A DNA stretch of 54,592 bases from an uncultured Lachnospiraceae bacterium. GTDB lineage: Bacteria; Bacillota; Clostridia; Lachnospirales; Lachnospiraceae. The translations under genes were made by a program, and so were the position numbers. The stretch spans positions 1 through 54,592 of the forward strand of contig CAMSTM010000003.1 in NCBI GenBank assembly GCA_947063675.1, given 5' to 3'. Positions 37,821-47,514 of this stretch are shown here, piece by piece. The notes beneath the pieces are model-generated. The model saw only the letters and a list, made by a program, of their open reading frames with translations, did not search any database and was not told the origin of the DNA. Every line of letters begins with the position of its first letter. Position 1 is the first letter of the stretch.

Positions 37821-38996
37821 GTGAAGGCGATGCTGCTGAAAATGAGCCTTTCGGGCGGGATATTGATACTGTTGATTGCTTTGGTGCGGATAGCTGCGCT
37901 GAATAAGCTTCCGAAAAGAATGTTCATGCTGCTTTGGTCAGTGGCGCTTTTGCGGCTGCTTGTCCCGGCGGAGCTTCCCCTTACATGGGGGATTGCTTTG
38001 CCGGTGATGAGAGCGGCGGAGGATATTGCCGGTAAAATCCCGGTTTCTGAAGCTTTGAGAAATGACGGTATGGGGACGGATAAAGCGGAAAACTCCGGTA
38101 TTTCTGGCGCCGGGCAAAATTACGCATTTTTCATCTGGCTGACCGGCGCGCTTACAATGCTCTTTATCTTAAGCGCGTTTTATATCAGGGAATACCGCAA
38201 AATCCGGGAAGCCTTACCGATACCGAAGGAATGGGAAGAACATTTAAGGACTCTGGCAGGCATTCCCGCTATCGTAAGGCTGCAGGCTTCCGACAGGCTT
38301 GCTTCACCTGTGGCCTTCGGAGCAGTGAGGCCGAAAATCGTGCTGCCGAAGACTTTACAGCCGGAGGGTGACAGTCAGTTAAAGTATGTCCTTATCCATG
38401 AAATGGTTCATATAAAAAGGGCGGATAATTTGCGGAAAATGGTAATGCTGCTGGCGCTGTGTGTTCACTGGTTCAATCCTCTGGTGTGGATGATGTATTT
38501 TCTGTTTAACAGGGATATGGAGCTTTCCTGCGATGAAAAAGTGATTCTCCTTGCGGGCTGGGAGACAAAAAAGGAATATGCAATGGCGCTTGTGAATCTG
38601 GCGGAAAAGCAACGCCGCTTTTCGGTGTTTTCCTCCGGTTTTGGAAAAAATGCAGTCAAAGAAAGGATTGTGGCGATTATGAATTTTAAGAAAATAACAG
38701 TATTCGGAATTTTGAGCGCGGTGATACTGACAGGCGTGTCGGTAACTGTGTTTGCGGGCGGCAGCAATACGGAAAGCATCAGCCCGACGTATGCCGGAAA
38801 AGCAGAGGAGAGAACCTTTTCCCTGCCTATGGCAAATTCCGATAAATTTACGGAATTTGCAAAGTATGATGACGTCAGGGAAAGAGCGGAAGAACTGGAA
38901 GCAAAGCTGCAGGAGATAGAGGGCAAGTATGCGGCTTATGTGAATGCCGCGGAGAACATGGAAAAAAGCATTCAGGAGGTTTCGCGAAAGGATTAA
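37821..38996 (+). CDS. M56 family metallopeptidase (BlaR1-like), short C-terminal region
   Basis: VLIHEMVHIKRADNLRKMV, LCVHWFNPLVWMMYFLFNRDMELSCDEKV; directly after blaI. Confidence 0.9.
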   Translation: MKAMLLKMSLSGGILILLIALVRIAALNKLPKRMFMLLWSVALLRLLVPAELPLTWGIALPVMRAAEDIAGKIPVSEALRNDGMGTDKAENSGISGAGQNYAFFIWLTGALTMLFILSAFYIREYRKIREALPIPKEWEEHLRTLAGIPAIVRLQASDRLASPVAFGAVRPKIVLPKTLQPEGDSQLKYVLIHEMVHIKRADNLRKMVMLLALCVHWFNPLVWMMYFLFNRDMELSCDEKVILLAGWETKKEYAMALVNLAEKQRRFSVFSSGFGKNAVKERIVAIMNFKKITVFGILSAVILTGVSVTVFAGGSNTESISPTYAGKAEERTFSLPMANSDKFTEFAKYDDVRERAEELEAKLQEIEGKYAAYVNAAENMEKSIQEVSRKD

Positions 38997-39126
38997 AATT
39001 TTACGGATATTTTATTGTTTGTGAAAAAGGTATTCTGTATAATTGAAATTAAGGAAACGGCAGAAACCTTCCGGGCAGAGATGGGGCGGAAGGCTTCTGT
39101 GAAAAGGAACAGGAGGAGATATTTTC

Positions 39127-40614
39127 ATGGAACAGATTTACAATCCTTACTTACCGCTTACAGAGTATGTCCCGGACGGGGAGCCCCATGTGTTTGACGG
39201 GCGCGTTTACATATACGGTTCCCATGACAAGAGCGAGGGAACCGCTTACTGTGAGCAGGATTACGTGACCTGGTCAGCTCCGGCGGACAATCTGAAGGAC
39301 TGGAGATATGAGGGTGTGATTTACCGGAAAAATCAGGATCCCTCAAATGCAGACGGGCGTATGCAGCTCTGGGCGCCTGATGTGACCAGGGGGCCGGACG
39401 GCAGGTATTACCTTTACTATTGCTTTAGCTTTTACCCGGAAATCGGCGTGGCCGTGAGCGATTCCCCGGCAGGCCCGTTTGAATTTTACGGACATGTAAA
39501 GTATCCTGACAATCTGCACGGAGGAGCCGTACTGCGGGAGTACATGCCTTTTGACCCGGCTGTCCTTACGGATGACGACGGAAGGGTATATCTGTATTAT
39601 GGTTTTGCGCCCGCCTGCGAGAAGGAAATGAAGTTCCCCGAGCCTGGCGAGGAGGAGCTGGCGGCAATGTCTGCAGAGCATCGGGCAAGCTATGAAAAGA
39701 TTAGAAGCATTCAGTTTGGCGAGAACGGGATGGTAGCGGAGCTGGAGCCGGATATGATTACCCTGAAAGGTGAGCCTTCGGTGAGCACACCGGGCGGCCA
39801 TCACACGGAGGGGACGGGATTTGAGGGCCATGGATTTTTTGAGGCTTCCTCCATTCGGAAAATCAACGGAAAATATTATTTTGTCTATTCCAGCCATAAG
39901 AGCCACGAGCTTTGCTATGCGGTCAGCGACCGGCCGGATAAAGGCTTTGCCTATGGGGGAACTATTGTATCAAACGGAGACGTGGGGCTGAACGGACGGA
40001 AAGCGCCTGTTAACGTGCTTGGCAACAACCACGGCGGTATTGAGAAAATCGGGGAGGAGTATTATATCTTTTACCACAGGCAGACCAACGGAACGGAGTT
40101 TTCCAGACAGGGCTGCGCGGAAAAAATAGAAATCAGGCCGGACGGAAGTATTGCACAGGTGGAAATTACAAGCTGCGGGTTAAACGGAGGGCCTCTTAAG
40201 GCAGACGGAATTTACCCGGCGGCCATTGCCTGTCATATTACCTGCCCGGAGACAATGGACTTTATTGACTATAACAATCCTTCCGTGAGGAGGCAGACCA
40301 GAATCGTGCAGAGGCAGAATCAGCCTTATGTTGCGTCTGTGGCGGACGGAAGCGTGCTGGGGTACAAGTATTTTGAGGGAACCGGCGTTTCGGGAATCCT
40401 GCTGGAAATGAGAGGCGCTTTTACGGGAAAGGTTCTGGTTTCAAAGGACGAGGAAGGGAAAGATATTATCGGGGAAAAGGCAGTGACCGTTGACTGTAAA
40501 AGTTGGACGGTTATTCAGATACCATGCGGCGTTTCCCTGTCCGGCTGTGCGGTTTACTTCCGCTTTTCGGGAGAGGGAGAGTGCGAGGTGAAATCCTTTG
40601 GATTTCTGAATTGA
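39127..40614 (+). CDS. Glycoside hydrolase family 43-type protein
   Basis: MEQIYNPYLPLTEYVPDGEPHVFDGRVYIYGSHD, WAPDVTRGPDGRYYLYYCFS, FFEASSIRKINGKYYFVYSS; C-terminal carbohydrate-binding-like region. Confidence 0.9.
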   Translation: MEQIYNPYLPLTEYVPDGEPHVFDGRVYIYGSHDKSEGTAYCEQDYVTWSAPADNLKDWRYEGVIYRKNQDPSNADGRMQLWAPDVTRGPDGRYYLYYCFSFYPEIGVAVSDSPAGPFEFYGHVKYPDNLHGGAVLREYMPFDPAVLTDDDGRVYLYYGFAPACEKEMKFPEPGEEELAAMSAEHRASYEKIRSIQFGENGMVAELEPDMITLKGEPSVSTPGGHHTEGTGFEGHGFFEASSIRKINGKYYFVYSSHKSHELCYAVSDRPDKGFAYGGTIVSNGDVGLNGRKAPVNVLGNNHGGIEKIGEEYYIFYHRQTNGTEFSRQGCAEKIEIRPDGSIAQVEITSCGLNGGPLKADGIYPAAIACHITCPETMDFIDYNNPSVRRQTRIVQRQNQPYVASVADGSVLGYKYFEGTGVSGILLEMRGAFTGKVLVSKDEEGKDIIGEKAVTVDCKSWTVIQIPCGVSLSGCAVYFRFSGEGECEVKSFGFLN

Positions 40615-40767
40615 GACGGGAACCGTATGGTGGAAATTGTTTTGAGATAAATCCGATTTCGGAGAAACAGTATGAGAGAGGGCAGTCATAAGCCGGAAAG
40701 GCTTGCGGCTGCCTTTTATTAAAATAAATTGACTCGCAAAATGCGGCAGTAAATTTTGCAAAAGTGC

Positions 40768-40818
40768 TTGACATCCACTGTCTACAGATGTAAACTTGTA
40801 TTGTCTACAAAAGTAGAC
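40768..40818 (+). promoter_or_regulatory. Promoter with two inverted-repeat operators upstream of the second blaI
   Basis: TTGACA 40768-40773, TAAACT 40791-40796; GTCTAC-agat-GTAAAC (40780-40795) and GTCTAC-AAAA-GTAGAC (40803-40818). Confidence 0.75.
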
Positions 40819-40834
40819 TGCGGGAGGAAGACAG

Positions 40835-41206
40835 ATGGATAAGAAAATAACAGTTTCCGATGCTGAATGGACGGTGCTTGAGGTTTTGTGGTCGGCCGGA
40901 AAGCCGCTGAATGCAACGGATATCCGAAACGGTCTTGGAGAGAGCAGAAAATGGGAGAGGACGACGGTTCTCACGCTGATTCAGAGGCTCTTAAAAAAGG
41001 GTGTGCTCAGACAGGAAAAGCGGGAAGTCTATTACTATGAACCCTGCGTAAAGCGGGAGGAGTATATCAAAGACGAGACAAAGGATTTTGTGGATAAGTT
41101 TTTCAGGGGAAGCTCCCGGAATCTGGCGGCGGCGCTTGTAAACAGCGAGGCTTTATCGAAAAAGGAGCTCGAAGAGCTTCGCGACTATTTTAACCAGAAT
41201 TGTTAG
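40835..41206 (+). CDS. BlaI/MecI/CopY-family transcriptional repressor
   Basis: VSDAEWTVLEVLWSAGKPLNATDIRNGLGESRKWERTTVLTLIQRLLKKGVLRQEKREVYYYEP. Confidence 0.93.
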   Translation: MDKKITVSDAEWTVLEVLWSAGKPLNATDIRNGLGESRKWERTTVLTLIQRLLKKGVLRQEKREVYYYEPCVKREEYIKDETKDFVDKFFRGSSRNLAAALVNSEALSKKELEELRDYFNQNC

Positions 41207-41233
41207 CACATTCTGTGCGGAAACGGGGAAAAT

Positions 41234-43366
41234 ATGGAACGGATTTTTTTATGTGTGTTATCCTTATCCCTCTCGGGCGCTTTGGCGGGGACGGTACTGC
41301 TGCTCATCCATCCATTGACAAAAAAGTGGTTTTCCAGAAGATGGAATTACTATATCTGGCTGTTACTAATTGCAAGGCTGGTTCTGCCGCTTCATTTCGG
41401 GGAGACAGGCGGCCTGCGTATACCGCTGCCGGAGGCGGCATACCTGACAGCGGAACCGGGGAATGAGAAAACAGATGGCAAAGACGGGGCAGAGCCAGAA
41501 ATGAAAGGCGCTGACAGCGGGGAGCAGGCGGGAGCTTACGGCCTGGAGAAAGCAGGGGATATCAGTCAGACGGAAACAGGAGATAAGGACGGTCAGGCAG
41601 CCGCCCCTCAAATGCCGTCTTTGCTTTCAGGGAAAATCAAGGTAAACTGGCTTGCTTTTTTGGCGGGGCTCTGGCTTTTGGGAGCATGCGTCAGCTTTTT
41701 TCTGAAAATATGGAATTACCGGCGGTTTGCCGCCGGCGCCGTCAAGGATAGTGAAAGGCTTTCGGACAGCGGCATAATTACTCAGGCAGAGGATACGGCG
41801 TCAAGACTTTGTATGAAAAAAATGCCTGCTGTTTATGAGAGCGAGAGAGTTTCGGGGCCGGTTACTCTTGGGCTGTTGAAACCGGCGGTTATTTTGCCGA
41901 AGGCGTTCGTGGCCGGATTTTCAGAAGGAGCGGACAGCAAAAATCAGCTCTGCCTGGTGCTTCATCATGAATTTATTCATATAAAGCGGAAGGATTTGTG
42001 GTACAAGTGGCTTTATCAGGCGCTGCTTTGCGCGCACTGGTTCAACCCGGTGCTCTATCTTGCAGGACAGAAGCTGAATGCCGACTGTGAGCTTGCCTGT
42101 GACGAGGCGGTGGTGGCCAGCCTGACAAAGGAAGGCAAAAAGGCATATGGAAATATTCTTATAAATGCAGCGGAATGGTCAGGAACATTTCGGAGAAATA
42201 TTCCTTACACCACATTGCTGGAGAGGAGGCACGATTTGAAAGAGAGGCTGCAGGGAATTCTTCATTATAAAAAACAGAAAAAAATCGGGATTCTGGTATC
42301 CATGTGTATGGCTCTGGGGCTTTTATGCCTGACGGCCTGCGGAAGCGTAAGGATTTCCGGGGAGGAAACGTCTCTCTCGGTTTCAGAAAAAATTTCCGGG
42401 ATTTTCGGGAATGACGTCGAAAAATTTATTTTAAGTACGTCAATAGTGAATAGACACGGCACGGCCTATAGAATGTATGACGATGATATTCTGGTTGCGG
42501 GCGAGGATGACCATGACCAGTGGAGAGCCTATCATTATGCCGGGGGCAATGGGGTTACCGCCAGGGGATTTGTCTTAAACGGCTCGTCCACGGTTCTGAT
42601 TGTGGAAGCAGTTGAAGATATCACGTTGAAGGTGGAAACCTCCTATGAGCTGATGGACGGAAAATTTAAGACTGTCTGCATAAAGCCCGACGGAAGCGTG
42701 GAGGTGATAGACGACACAGGTGAAGGCGGGCTTTGCGAGGTCACTCTGGAAAAGGGAAGAAACGCCATTAAAATGGTGGGGCAGGGTGCAAAGCTGAAAG
42801 AACTTTCCATCAGTTTCCCGAAGCTCGATAAGAGAGATTTTGCGGCAGTCTACAATTCGGAAACCGAAGAGTATGCAGATAATACATTACAGGAGATACA
42901 ATCAGAAAAGGCAATAGACAAGGAAAAGGTTTTTGAGGCTCTGGTCTATATGGAGGATGAGGAGGTAAGCGAGGTGCTTGCCGCACTGCTTGAGCGGGAG
43001 GAGAGTCTGACCTCAGACGAAATGTGCGATTTGTTTATTTATTCCGACAGAAAGCTGTCCACAAAGTATCTGACGGAAGCTACTGCAAGAGGAGATATCA
43101 CGCCCGACAGGGAAATGGTTATCGAGCTTATGCCTTACCTGGACGACGAATGCCGTGGCAGCCTGCTGATAGCCCTGGATGGGGATTTGGACTGGGAGAC
43201 GCTTTGCGAGTGTATGGCTTATCTGGATGAGGATGACCGCATAGACTGTATTCTGCTGTATCTGGAGAACGGGAATACGCTCACCTTTTCTCAGTATGAA
43301 GAAATTTCACCGTATTTGAGCAACAGAGCGGCGGAGAAGATTGATAAATATCTGGAAGGGAAATGA
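41234..43366 (+). CDS. M56 family metallopeptidase (BlaR1-like) with an unfamiliar C-terminal sensor-like region
   Basis: LVLHHEFIHIKRKDLWYKWLYQALLCAHWFNPVLYLAGQKLNADCELACDEAVV; ~330-residue tail after an internal hydrophobic segment. Confidence 0.9.
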   Translation: MERIFLCVLSLSLSGALAGTVLLLIHPLTKKWFSRRWNYYIWLLLIARLVLPLHFGETGGLRIPLPEAAYLTAEPGNEKTDGKDGAEPEMKGADSGEQAGAYGLEKAGDISQTETGDKDGQAAAPQMPSLLSGKIKVNWLAFLAGLWLLGACVSFFLKIWNYRRFAAGAVKDSERLSDSGIITQAEDTASRLCMKKMPAVYESERVSGPVTLGLLKPAVILPKAFVAGFSEGADSKNQLCLVLHHEFIHIKRKDLWYKWLYQALLCAHWFNPVLYLAGQKLNADCELACDEAVVASLTKEGKKAYGNILINAAEWSGTFRRNIPYTTLLERRHDLKERLQGILHYKKQKKIGILVSMCMALGLLCLTACGSVRISGEETSLSVSEKISGIFGNDVEKFILSTSIVNRHGTAYRMYDDDILVAGEDDHDQWRAYHYAGGNGVTARGFVLNGSSTVLIVEAVEDITLKVETSYELMDGKFKTVCIKPDGSVEVIDDTGEGGLCEVTLEKGRNAIKMVGQGAKLKELSISFPKLDKRDFAAVYNSETEEYADNTLQEIQSEKAIDKEKVFEALVYMEDEEVSEVLAALLEREESLTSDEMCDLFIYSDRKLSTKYLTEATARGDITPDREMVIELMPYLDDECRGSLLIALDGDLDWETLCECMAYLDEDDRIDCILLYLENGNTLTFSQYEEISPYLSNRAAEKIDKYLEGK

Positions 43367-43388
43367 GGCAGCGCTGTTTTTTCCGAAT

Positions 43389-43430
43389 AAAAAGTGCAAA
43401 GTCAGGATTTAACAGACTTTGCACTTTATT
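43389..43430. terminator. Bidirectional terminator between convergent genes
   Basis: AAAGTGCAAAGTC-aggatttaaca-GACTTTGCACTTT, perfect 13-bp stem, A-rich and T-rich flanks. Confidence 0.85.
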
Positions 43431-43448
43431 TGGCCGGGATTATTTGAA

Positions 43449-43592
43449 TTAGTTTCCATCTTCTAACATATTTTGAAAGATGTCCTTCAATTGCTGTAAT
43501 TCTTTATTGTCTGGCGATTCTTCCAAAGCTCTTTCAATCTGTGCTAAAGTGAGACGGACAAAACCCTGGAATTGTTTATTTGTCATTCCCAT
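43449..43592 (-). CDS. Small hypothetical protein (47 aa)
   Basis: Minus-strand frame MGMTNKQFQGFVRLTLAQIERALEESPDNKELQQLKDIFQNMLEDGN; bounded by the convergent terminator at its 3' end. Below the ORF-track cutoff. Confidence 0.6.
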   Translation of the reverse strand: MGMTNKQFQGFVRLTLAQIERALEESPDNKELQQLKDIFQNMLEDGN

Positions 43593-43765
43593 AGTGTCAC
43601 CTGCTTTCTGTAAATGCATGTTATTTTGACAGTTTTATTATATCAATAACTGATATAAGTGTAAAGCCTGTTTAGTCATATGGATTCCTGTTTTCATGCC
43701 GGCCGCGTACCGAAGAACAGGATGCCACCAGAACATCTGCCCGGCGTCCCCTCCGAAAACTGAAA

Positions 43766-43819
43766 GCACGCAAGAAATGCAAGAAAGAAATGCAAGAAAG
43801 AAATGCACGCAAGAAATGC
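43766..43819. repeat. Iterated AAGAAATGC repeat (four copies, ~13-bp period)
   Basis: AAGAAATGC at 43772, 43785, 43798 and 43811; GCACGCAAGAAATGC at 43766-43780 and 43805-43819. Confidence 0.85.
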
Positions 43820-43850
43820 GTTACCTACTGGTAATAGCATTTCTTTTTTG
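43811..43850 (+). terminator. Strong rho-independent terminator/attenuator-like hairpin upstream of dnaE
   Basis: AAGAAATGCGTTACC-TACT-GGTAAT-A-GCATTTCTT-TTTT; ~15-bp stem with one bulge and one G-U pair. Confidence 0.8.
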
Positions 43851-43947
43851 TTATGATAGAAATGCAAAAATTATTTATAGGTACGAAAAGAGAAGCCGCG
43901 CCGGAAGGCAGCATACCGTCTCCGGCGCGGCGGAAACGGGGAAAATT

Positions 43948-46900
43948 ATGGCGTTTGCGCATCTTCACGTTCACACGGAGTACAGTCTGCTGGACGGTTC
44001 CAATAAAATAAAAGAATATGTAAAGCGGGTGAAGGAGCTTGGCATGGACAGCGCCGCCATCACCGACCACGGCGTGATGTACGGAGTCATTGATTTTTAT
44101 AAGGAATGTAAGGCACAGGGCATCAAGCCGATTCTGGGCTGCGAGATTTATGTGGCGCCTAATTCCCGTTTTGACAAGGAACTTACCGGCGGCGAGGACA
44201 GGTATTACCATCTGGTTCTGCTGGCGGAAAATAATACGGGATACGACAATCTGGTAAAAATCGTAAGCCGGGGCTTTACGGAAGGCTACTATTACAAGCC
44301 CCGTGTAGACATGGAGCTTTTGCAGGAATGTCACGAGGGGCTGATTGCATTGTCCGCCTGTCTTGCCGGGGAGGTGCAGCGTTATATTTCAAAAGGACTT
44401 GTGGACGAGGCGAAAAAGGCGGCTCTCCGTTACCGGGCCTGCTTCGGGGAGGGCAACTTTTTCTTAGAGCTTCAGGACCACGGGCTGTCCGAACAGAAAA
44501 TGGTGAACACCACCCTTTTGCAGATGAGCCGGGAGCTGGGAATCCCGCTGGTGGTCACCAACGACGTTCATTATACCTATGAGGAGGACGTGAAGCCCCA
44601 CGACATTCTGCTCTGTATCCAGACAGGGAAAAAGCTGGCGGACGAGGACAGGATGCGCTATGAAGGGGGCCAGTATTACGTAAAGAGCGAGGAGGAAATG
44701 AAAGGGCTCTTCCCTTATGCCTGGGAGGCCGTGGAAAATACCCAGAGGATTGCGGACAGATGCAGCGTTGAAATTGAGTTCGGCGTGATTAAGCTCCCGC
44801 ATTTCGAGGTGCCGGAGGGATTTGATTCCTGGACGTATTTAAACAAACTCTGCTATGACGGGCTGCGGAGCCGCTACGGCGACAATGAAAACGCGCCGGC
44901 AGGGGACACGGGCCAGACGCTGAAAGAGCGTCTTGACTACGAGCTTGACGTCATTAAGACCATGGGCTATGTGGATTATTTCCTGATAGTTTGGGATTTT
45001 ATCAACTATGCCAAATCCAACGATATTATGGTGGGGCCGGGGAGAGGCTCCGCGGCGGGTAGTATTGTCTCCTATGCCCTGCGGATTACGGATATCGACC
45101 CCATTAAGTACAGTCTGCTCTTTGAGCGTTTCTTAAATCCGGAACGTATTTCCATGCCGGATATTGATATTGACTTCTGCTTCGAAAGACGGCAGGAGGT
45201 GATTGACTATGTGAGCCGGAAATATGGGCCGGAAAAGGTGGTGCAGATAGTCACTTTCGGAACCCTGGCGGCAAAGGGCGTGATTCGGGACGTGGGGCGC
45301 GTGATGGATTTGCCCTATGCCTATGTGGATTCCCTTGCAAAGATGATACCCAGGATTCCCAACGAGCTGAACATTACCATTGACAGGGCGCTTAAGGCCA
45401 ATCCCGAACTTCGGAAACTCTACGAGACGGACGGGCAGGTGAAAGAGCTGATTGACATGAGCAAATGTCTGGAGGGGCTTCCGAGACATGCTTCCATGCA
45501 TGCCGCGGGGGTGGTGATTTGTTCCCGTCCCGCTGAGGAGCTGGTGCCCTTATCGAGAGGAGCCGACGGCGCAATAACCACTCAGTTTACCATGACCACC
45601 ATCGAGGAGCTGGGGCTTCTTAAGATGGACTTTCTGGGGCTGCGCACGCTGACCGTTTTACAGGACGCGGCTGCGCTTATCGAAAAGGATAAGGGGATTT
45701 CCCTTGACATTAATCACCTTAATTTTGACGATAAAAAGGTTCTTGCCTCCATCGGAACGGGACGGACGGACGGGATATTCCAGCTTGAAAGCGGCGGTAT
45801 GAAGAGCTTTATGAAGGAGCTGCGGCCGGAAAGCCTTGAGGATATCATTGCAGGAATCGCCCTTTACCGTCCCGGCCCCATGGATTTTATCCCGAAATAC
45901 ATTAAGGGAAAAAGCAACGCGGGCGCGATTACCTATTCCTGTCCACAGCTTGAGCCGATTCTTGATGCCACCTACGGCTGTATCGTTTATCAGGAGCAGG
46001 TAATGCAGATTGTCCGGGATTTGGGGGGCTATACCCTTGGCCGGAGCGATTTGGTGCGCCGCGCCATGAGCAAGAAAAAGCAGTCCGTGATGGAAAAGGA
46101 ACGGGCCAACTTTATTTACGGAAATGAGGAGGAGGGCGTGCCGGGCTGTATGGCAAACGGCATTTCCGAACAGGTTGCTTCCCAGATTTACGACGATATG
46201 ATGGATTTCGCCAAATACGCTTTCAACAAGTCCCATGCCGCCTGCTATGCAGTGGTGGCCTACCAGACGGCGTATCTGAAATACTATTATCCGGTGGAGT
46301 TTATGGCAGCACTTATGACCTCTGTGATTGACAATCCCCGGAAGGTGGCGGAGTATATCATGGTCTGCCGGAATATGGGAATCACCATTCTGCCGCCGGA
46401 TATCAACCAGGGGGAGAGAGGATTTTCCGTGGACGGCAATTCCATCCGCTATGCGCTTACCGCCATTAAAAGCATCGGACGCCCTGTGATTGACGCAGTG
46501 GTGGAGGAGCGGAGTAAAAGAGGGCCATACACCAATCTGAAGGATTTTATCACAAGAATGGCGGATAAGGACATCAACAAAAAGGCCATTGAAAACTTTA
46601 TCAAGGCCGGCGCCTTTGACAGCCTTCCCGGCACAAGAAAACAGTTCATGAGCGCTTATGTGCAGATTATGGACAGTATTGTCCACGATAAGAAAAACAA
46701 CATGGCCGGCCAGATGAGCCTTTTTGATATTGTGGACGAGGAGGAAAAGGAGGCCTACGACGTTAAGCTCCCGGATGTGGGGGAATACTCCAAGGAGATG
46801 ATGCTTTCCTTTGAAAAGGAGGTGCTGGGCATTTATGTCAGCGGCCATCCTTTAGAGGAATGGGAGGAGTTGTGGAAAAAGGGAATCACCAACACCACGG

Positions 46901-47451
46901 CGGACTTTATGCTTGACGACGAAAACGGCGAACCTGCGGTCAGGGATAATGCGGCGGCCACGGTGGGCGGCATGATTGCGGATAAGAGGATTAAGTACAC
47001 GAAAAACGATAAGGTGATGGCATTCTTACAGGTGGAGGATTTGCTGGGCAGTATCGAGGTGGTGGTTTTCCCCAGGGATTACGAGAGATACAGCGCAAAG
47101 CTTACGGAGGAAAACAAGGTTTTTGTGCGGGGCAGAGTGTCCCTGGAGGAGGATAAGGACGGAAAGCTTATCTGCGAGCGGATTACCTCCTTTGATGAAA
47201 TTCCCAGAAAGCTGTGGATTAAGTTTCGGACAAAGGAGGAGTATGAGAAGGAAAGCACAGAGCTTTTTTCCCTGCTCTCGGATTCGGACGGAAACGACAG
47301 CGTGATTATTTATATAGAAGACCAGAAGGCGATGAAAAAACTGCCGCCGGGCAGAAATGTAAACGCCGATGATGAATTGTCGGGAAAGCTTGCGGCGAGA
47401 TACGGCAATGACAATATCAGGATTGTGTGGGATGTGAGGAAAGAGGCATAA
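43948..47451 (+). CDS. dnaE: DNA polymerase III subunit alpha
   Basis: PHP domain FAHLHVHTEYSLLDGSNKIKEYV; PDIDIDFCFERRQEVIDYV; GPGRGSAAGSIVSY; OB-fold near the C-terminus. Track ORF from 43696 includes leader repeats. Confidence 0.96.
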   Translation: MAFAHLHVHTEYSLLDGSNKIKEYVKRVKELGMDSAAITDHGVMYGVIDFYKECKAQGIKPILGCEIYVAPNSRFDKELTGGEDRYYHLVLLAENNTGYDNLVKIVSRGFTEGYYYKPRVDMELLQECHEGLIALSACLAGEVQRYISKGLVDEAKKAALRYRACFGEGNFFLELQDHGLSEQKMVNTTLLQMSRELGIPLVVTNDVHYTYEEDVKPHDILLCIQTGKKLADEDRMRYEGGQYYVKSEEEMKGLFPYAWEAVENTQRIADRCSVEIEFGVIKLPHFEVPEGFDSWTYLNKLCYDGLRSRYGDNENAPAGDTGQTLKERLDYELDVIKTMGYVDYFLIVWDFINYAKSNDIMVGPGRGSAAGSIVSYALRITDIDPIKYSLLFERFLNPERISMPDIDIDFCFERRQEVIDYVSRKYGPEKVVQIVTFGTLAAKGVIRDVGRVMDLPYAYVDSLAKMIPRIPNELNITIDRALKANPELRKLYETDGQVKELIDMSKCLEGLPRHASMHAAGVVICSRPAEELVPLSRGADGAITTQFTMTTIEELGLLKMDFLGLRTLTVLQDAAALIEKDKGISLDINHLNFDDKKVLASIGTGRTDGIFQLESGGMKSFMKELRPESLEDIIAGIALYRPGPMDFIPKYIKGKSNAGAITYSCPQLEPILDATYGCIVYQEQVMQIVRDLGGYTLGRSDLVRRAMSKKKQSVMEKERANFIYGNEEEGVPGCMANGISEQVASQIYDDMMDFAKYAFNKSHAACYAVVAYQTAYLKYYYPVEFMAALMTSVIDNPRKVAEYIMVCRNMGITILPPDINQGERGFSVDGNSIRYALTAIKSIGRPVIDAVVEERSKRGPYTNLKDFITRMADKDINKKAIENFIKAGAFDSLPGTRKQFMSAYVQIMDSIVHDKKNNMAGQMSLFDIVDEEEKEAYDVKLPDVGEYSKEMMLSFEKEVLGIYVSGHPLEEWEELWKKGITNTTADFMLDDENGEPAVRDNAAATVGGMIADKRIKYTKNDKVMAFLQVEDLLGSIEVVVFPRDYERYSAKLTEENKVFVRGRVSLEEDKDGKLICERITSFDEIPRKLWIKFRTKEEYEKESTELFSLLSDSDGNDSVIIYIEDQKAMKKLPPGRNVNADDELSGKLAARYGNDNIRIVWDVRKEA

Positions 47452-47514
47452 AAATATTGAAAATATCAGGAAATAGAGGTAAAATAAGCAGGAAAGAAAG
47501 GATGGTATCTACTT

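Noticed and set aside
43696-43947. N-terminal extension of the dnaE ORF
   Set aside because: The extension translates the AAGAAATGC repeats and terminator; the conserved PHP N-terminus starts at ATG 43948.
45658-46848. 396-aa antisense ORF inside dnaE
   Set aside because: Lies fully antisense to a strongly supported dnaE; the composition looks like antisense translation of codon-biased sequence, with no recognisable motifs or RBS.
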